Below are positions 60,801 through 64,000 of a stretch of DNA of 64,000 nt, one piece after another. The DNA is from Eunapius fragilis (Eukaryota; Porifera; Demospongiae; Spongillida; Spongillidae). The position numbers and the translations under genes were made by a program. Position 1 is the first letter of the stretch. Every line of letters starts with the position of its first letter. Under the pieces are notes generated by a model, which had not been told where the DNA came from, ran no database searches, and saw nothing but the letters and a program-made list of their open reading frames with translations. Where the stretch lies: assembly GCA_963681505.1 (NCBI GenBank), contig OY811989.1:879077-943076 (forward strand). Reading direction: 5' to 3'.

Positions 60801-61690
60801 CGTGGCTCCAGTTTGTATTCCCTGCCTATCTATACATGATTGTGGGAATAATCATATTCGCCGGCAGGTATTCCTCAAGGATTTCCAACCTGTGTCGATT
60901 CAATGCTGTGCCGGTTCTTTGTACCCTTTTACTAATCTCTTACTCCAAACTCTTGCGTACAGTAATCACTATATTTTCTTCTATCAGCATCGAGACTCAA
61001 GAAGCAGTTGCCCTTCCCTCCGTATGGCGCTACGATGGAAACTTGGAGTTTTTGGGATCGAGGCACGTTGCTCTGTTCATATTCGGTCTTCTTGTCGCTG
61101 TTATGATAATCATACCCTACACTGTTACGCTTCTTCTCTTTCCGCTCTTGCAGAAGAAATCTAACTGGATGATCCTATGGTGGGTGAATAAGCTGAAACC
61201 ATTCTTCGACAGCCATGCTGCCCCTTACAAGGATCGTTATCGCTTCTGGCCAGGAATTCTTCTGATTGTTCGCCTCCCTCTCTACACGCTGTTCGCCATT
61301 GAATTCAGCATTACATTACGTTTGATTGGGATTATAATGTTCGTGTACGTTTACTCACTCCTTTTGATTGGTTTGTCTGTCTACAAACGTTGGCAAATTC
61401 TTCTTCTCGAGTTATTTTTTCACTTTAACCTAGTAACAATATCCATAGCACACCTCGTGGATGCCAACTACCTCACCAGCACCGGACTGTACGCCATTTT
61501 ACTGACCGGTGTATGTGGCTCTTTTGTGGGCTTTCTTGCCATTATTTTCTATCACATACGCGACGTACTACCGAAAAAGGAAAAGCCCAAAACGCAACTT
61601 CAGAATCTAGAATTGGAAAGCTTTCCAGTTCGTATCTCAGTTGACAAAGAGAACTTTGCTCAGTATCGAGAGCCTCTGTTGGCTGACTAG
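57836..61690 (+). CDS. Large beta-helix ectodomain, multi-pass membrane protein
   Basis: Single-exon ORF of 1,284 residues. Signal peptide MKALIILLIQAVFSTAQ. Residues from about 20 to 780 are Asn/Ser/Thr-rich with many NxT/S glycosylation sites and repeated motifs such as FNNCTF, FINNTAVNGGAVF and FIRNNAFLSGGAIY. These suggest a right-handed parallel beta-helix of the Pmp type. A Cys-rich stretch follows (CPTGFVLD, CGQCQDGLSATFG, CKDC). Nine or ten hydrophobic segments fill about residues 895-1240 (LLVIPFALMGVALVGLLFVL, WLQFVFPAYLYMIVGIIIFAG, others), then a short cytosolic tail. Highly conserved-looking loop motifs are SYSKLLRTVI and PFFDSHAAPYKDRYRFW. Large families of this architecture exist in sponges and cnidarians (recall). 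Ligand and function unknown. CTTTCCATATAG before the ATG looks like a 5' UTR splice acceptor. Confidence 0.9.
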   Translation: MKALIILLIQAVFSTAQYVHTFYVTPDSSTTFCGEHPCNDLNTYVQNETILSLSNTKFVLLPGVHHLDIGGLSIFKNSANVQLLGSMATKITIAQMAEIYGFDPYSGDDEISYFESSTIILCDSPSGLLFANISNLEIMNLTVLNCGTYSASTSYTASVHLDNVLNVTIDGVSIRNSTGYGLMGVNILRRSQFIRSSFVGNNQYLKDGLTKKYEYGFGCNGNPNIVTYINKGALASVPGGNVYLRYNDQIPTVQDMTSNQLSFVACLFSLGMDGMFGYPYGLFRSRSGTGLSISTEQSTYNVSIAISQTTLYRNQAEHGANLYLKFNSLTTYITIANVQSTLAIGLYSGILLQGIGQPSTSLDNTTSITYVTDSSFKCTFYSTHGTAINIETYMYDASIYYRFSFNNCTFNQSDATVVALYAPVEAHFDSCHFTQTSLAVVAHGQSQFIKITNSSFQHSNLDFSERGAEEFIINFTDCHFIYSSASIRGFPLKINAYLSDCTFISSSVLTSYSVIHMSNNITFKNSLRNANGGALVAVTSEVIFEASSNVAFINNTAVNGGAVFMDWSSVLNLTSHANLSFIRNNAFLSGGAIYVSSDSMSLIRDTGKCFLAMEGSPRDTMLYFEDNTAGESGSMLYGGELMGACSQLINYQSLLRIGNYDNTTSLIASEPQYLCPCDYGKKVYSIPVDSVLASLNRVPCSSTPINKTVYPGQTLLLPLMTLGQANGTAPAIVLVYSNITDIEFITAIRTSAQCDLYSIPFKSVNEVLYLTTQTSFSNGQFNLYNIQLSVTVLKCPTGFVLDNASSTCVCEQLLTKNKFTCNITDQTMQRAVNTWIGYTPQGYFGIISQCPPDYCGDDLKVSVANLDGQCINNRQKVLCGQCQDGLSATFGSALCKDCSNYYILLVIPFALMGVALVGLLFVLNITVSSGTLTGLIFYANILKINDEIFFPPNYENVATQFFFAFIAWLNLDVGIGTCFYNEMDSYAKTWLQFVFPAYLYMIVGIIIFAGRYSSRISNLCRFNAVPVLCTLLLISYSKLLRTVITIFSSISIETQEAVALPSVWRYDGNLEFLGSRHVALFIFGLLVAVMIIIPYTVTLLLFPLLQKKSNWMILWWVNKLKPFFDSHAAPYKDRYRFWPGILLIVRLPLYTLFAIEFSITLRLIGIIMFVYVYSLLLIGLSVYKRWQILLLELFFHFNLVTISIAHLVDANYLTSTGLYAILLTGVCGSFVGFLAIIFYHIRDVLPKKEKPKTQLQNLELESFPVRISVDKENFAQYREPLLAD

Positions 61691-63759
61691 AAATACATAC
61701 TGTAGGAATTGTTATGGGTACCGGGTAGATTATGACGGGGCATGCATTTTGTTAATTCTGAAACATGAGATTAAATCTCTAGCTATAAACGTATGTCTGT
61801 ATAATTCACAATTTCAGTGTGAGTTTTCTTTTCATACATGTGTCTATATATATGGCTATATGCCAGCTAGCTGTTAGTCACAATTTAACATCATGCAATG
61901 CCTTGTGCATGAACGTTATATATAGTCCTTTGCATAAGTGCATTTAAATTTCCCTACGTCTGATACTTAGCAACAAGTGATCATATTATAGTTAATCTGG
62001 CGATCCGTGTGCGCATTAAACTAATGGTGACGGTATGCAATTAACATTTGCAACCACATTAATCAACGAAGCTAGTGTGGCTATGGGTAGTCAACGCTAT
62101 TCAGTGCGGCTATGGGTAATCAACGATATAGGGGAGCTATTGTTTATGCCAGCGCTTAATTTGTATTTCGATCAGGAATGTTTATTAGAAGTCTTGCATG
62201 CACCATCCAAGGACAACTTATACAACCCTTCGCGCTTGCAATCAAATTTCGCATTACGCAAGTATTAAAAATAGAGCTTTTATATATAGCTTAACGTAGC
62301 ACTCGTGCGTGGGGGTATTGGTGCATTCGAAGCACATTCTTATATTGATCCGATAGCGGTCAGCGTCAGTTCTCCATTTTACATCGGCGCGTCACTCGGG
62401 CTTTCGGGTATTTAGCCGGCGAGGTGGATTCATATTGTGGCTTATATGCAGCAGTTACGTATATAAGTAAAAGAGCTTATTCAGGCTTCACAGGTAAATT
62501 TCAGCTATCATATATGTTTGTATATTTAGCTTTGTATACACCTCGATATGTGTAAGCCTATGTATCCTCCGTGTCTGTGGTTTTCGCTGTGCGTGCATAT
62601 GCAAGCAGTGGGCGTGCTTGCATGTGTGCTGTGAGCGTTAACGCGTATCCCTCCGCCTGTGTTCGCTGGTATGCAATAAATCAACGTGATTGACTCGGTC
62701 TGCTAGTGCATACATTGAAACGTTTATAGGGATGCATGGATCTATAGGGAAAAACGCGTCGAATCAATTTTGGATTCCAATTGATTTGTCAATGACTTAC
62801 TCGGTGATTCGGGGACAAAATGCCGTCATATCTGGTGCAAAATGTCAACGTATTGTAGCAGATATGAAAGTAATAAATCAATTGGAAATCAAGAATTGAT
62901 TAGACGCGCTGTTTCCCTGTGATCTCGTGATCTAATGTTTAGCCATGCATGCATGTGCCTAAGCAATTTTATACGTACAAATATTATTTATCTGGCTCGC
63001 GCACCGTTATCAAGCTCTGAAAATGCGTTCCATTCCATTGCAGCGCAAAATTTGGTTACACGAAATTGCGACAAGCTCCAAGCCCAGCATTGCAGCGGGG
63101 CCTGTATACTGTTATAGTGTATTTTGATTATTGCATGCTGCAACGTGACATATGCCACAACTAACCAAGTATGGATTTTATCACCACATCCTGACAGCCT
63201 GACTATATAATGTTTTGGTTCGGGATTGGTGCTTGCAGATTTTAATTGATTTCACTCTTGTCGCCCCGCCCCCTCCCCCGCTCTCTTCGGCGCGTCACTC
63301 AATCAAGCATGCACCACATCAGGCTCCACAGCTCAATCAGCAGAACCCCGCAAGCACAGGGCTAATCATCCCAAATGAATTAACCTATAAGCTAGGATTG
63401 GTGTGTCCCTCTGGCAGACGAGACCAACGATAATTGGGGCCGAAGGAGGCTAGGGACACTGAGCTAATTGCATGCTGTTTTTTTTTTTAAACCCCCGCAA
63501 CAATCACAATCAATCTTAGCAGGAGCATGATTTGAGAACTGATACATGCATATCTGAACGTAATGGCATACATACATGAACACATGCATGCACACAACTT
63601 GTTAAATAAAATTTAGAGCGAACTCCAACCTCGTGTGAAAATCCAACACGTATACTGAGTTACTGGACGCCCATGTTGTTTCATAAGTCAGTTTGCTTTT
63701 TCTTTCCGAACAGCATATCAAGGTCACCACTGTTTGCTGAAACTGTTTGGAGTAACAAA
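61691..63759. repeat. Duplicated upstream region of the second membrane-protein gene
   Basis: From about 62150 the sequence follows 56060-57835 with indels (start AGCGCTTAATTTGTATTTCG). The two ATGs are 5,924 bp apart, the size of the tandem unit. It includes an acceptor-like CTTTTTCTTTCCGAACAG before the second gene. No other gene seen. Confidence 0.8.
63300..63440 (+). pseudogene. Retroelement scrap, second unit
   Basis: Decayed copy of 57380-57520, with frame breaks around the GLVCPSG segment. Confidence 0.4.
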
Positions 63760-64000
63760 ATGAAAGCACTTATGATCTTGCTCATCCAGGCTGTCTTTAG
63801 CACAGCTCAGTATGTTCACACTTATTATGTCACTCCTGATTCCTCAACCACCTTCTGTGGAGAACATCCCTGTAATGATTTAAACACATACGTTCAGAAT
63901 GAGACAATACTATCATTGTCCAACACAAAATTTGTCCTCCTTCCTGGTGTACACCATCTTGATATTGGAGGCCTCTCCATTTTTAAAAACTCTGCCAATG
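63760..64000 (+). CDS. Second beta-helix multi-pass protein, 5' part only
   Basis: Starts MKALMILLIQAVFSTAQ and follows the first 80 residues of the gene at 57836 with very few changes (Ile5 to Met, Phe22 to Tyr). It is cut by the window end. It is a tandem paralogue in the same orientation with a duplicated promoter region; whether it is complete cannot be judged. Confidence 0.9.
   Translation, partial: MKALMILLIQAVFSTAQYVHTYYVTPDSSTTFCGEHPCNDLNTYVQNETILSLSNTKFVLLPGVHHLDIGGLSIFKNSAN

Overview
This is animal nuclear DNA. It shows short spliceosomal introns (56-62 nt examples), a BRCA2 orthologue, gypsy-type integrase remnants, many small inverted-repeat transposons and secreted or multi-pass membrane proteins. 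A sponge or another early-branching invertebrate is the best guess, from the short introns and the beta-helix plus multi-pass membrane gene family. That placement is inference; nothing in the window names a species.

Left part (1 to about 35.5 kb): a tandem segmental repeat. Four copies of one small gene (ATGs at 456, 14636, 21561 and 28508) encode an almost invariant secreted ten-cysteine peptide. Each copy has a TATA box 65 nt before the ATG and a 62-nt intron two codons from the end. The basic unit is about 6.16 kb (14007-20166). The next unit (20167-27902) is longer through two insertions, the fourth (27903 to about 34.9 kb) carries a 4.0-kb transposon, and the first is cut by the window edge. 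Because the units are paralogous, the empty site of most insertions can be read directly: an 855-bp element with a 9-bp target duplication, a 209-bp TA element, a 775-bp element and the 4,003-bp transposon with a CCAG duplication. Units two and three end inside a decayed Ty3/gypsy integrase. About 4-14 kb, between the first two peptide genes, is a graveyard of mobile DNA, including an intron-containing integrase joined to a C48 (Ulp1-like) protease.

Middle part (36979-54932, minus strand): a BRCA2 orthologue. Ten exons can be joined with consistent phases (12,201 nt including stop, divisible by three). They contain a giant BRC-repeat exon, the helical domain, OB1, a tower-like segment and OB2/OB3. 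The giant exon is packed with in-frame coding minisatellites, one being twelve 30-residue BRC-like units. A nearby intron holds an 18-bp minisatellite whose unit copies the 5' splice site that borders it. An exon plus flanking intron of this gene is also present as a broken inverted copy at 35.5-35.95 kb.

Right part (56-64 kb, plus strand): a tandem pair of genes for a large secreted-type beta-helix ectodomain followed by a multi-pass membrane domain. The first is complete (57836-61690); the second runs off the window. The host genes have no evident shared pathway. The common theme is local tandem duplication at every scale, from 18-bp units to 7-kb segments.
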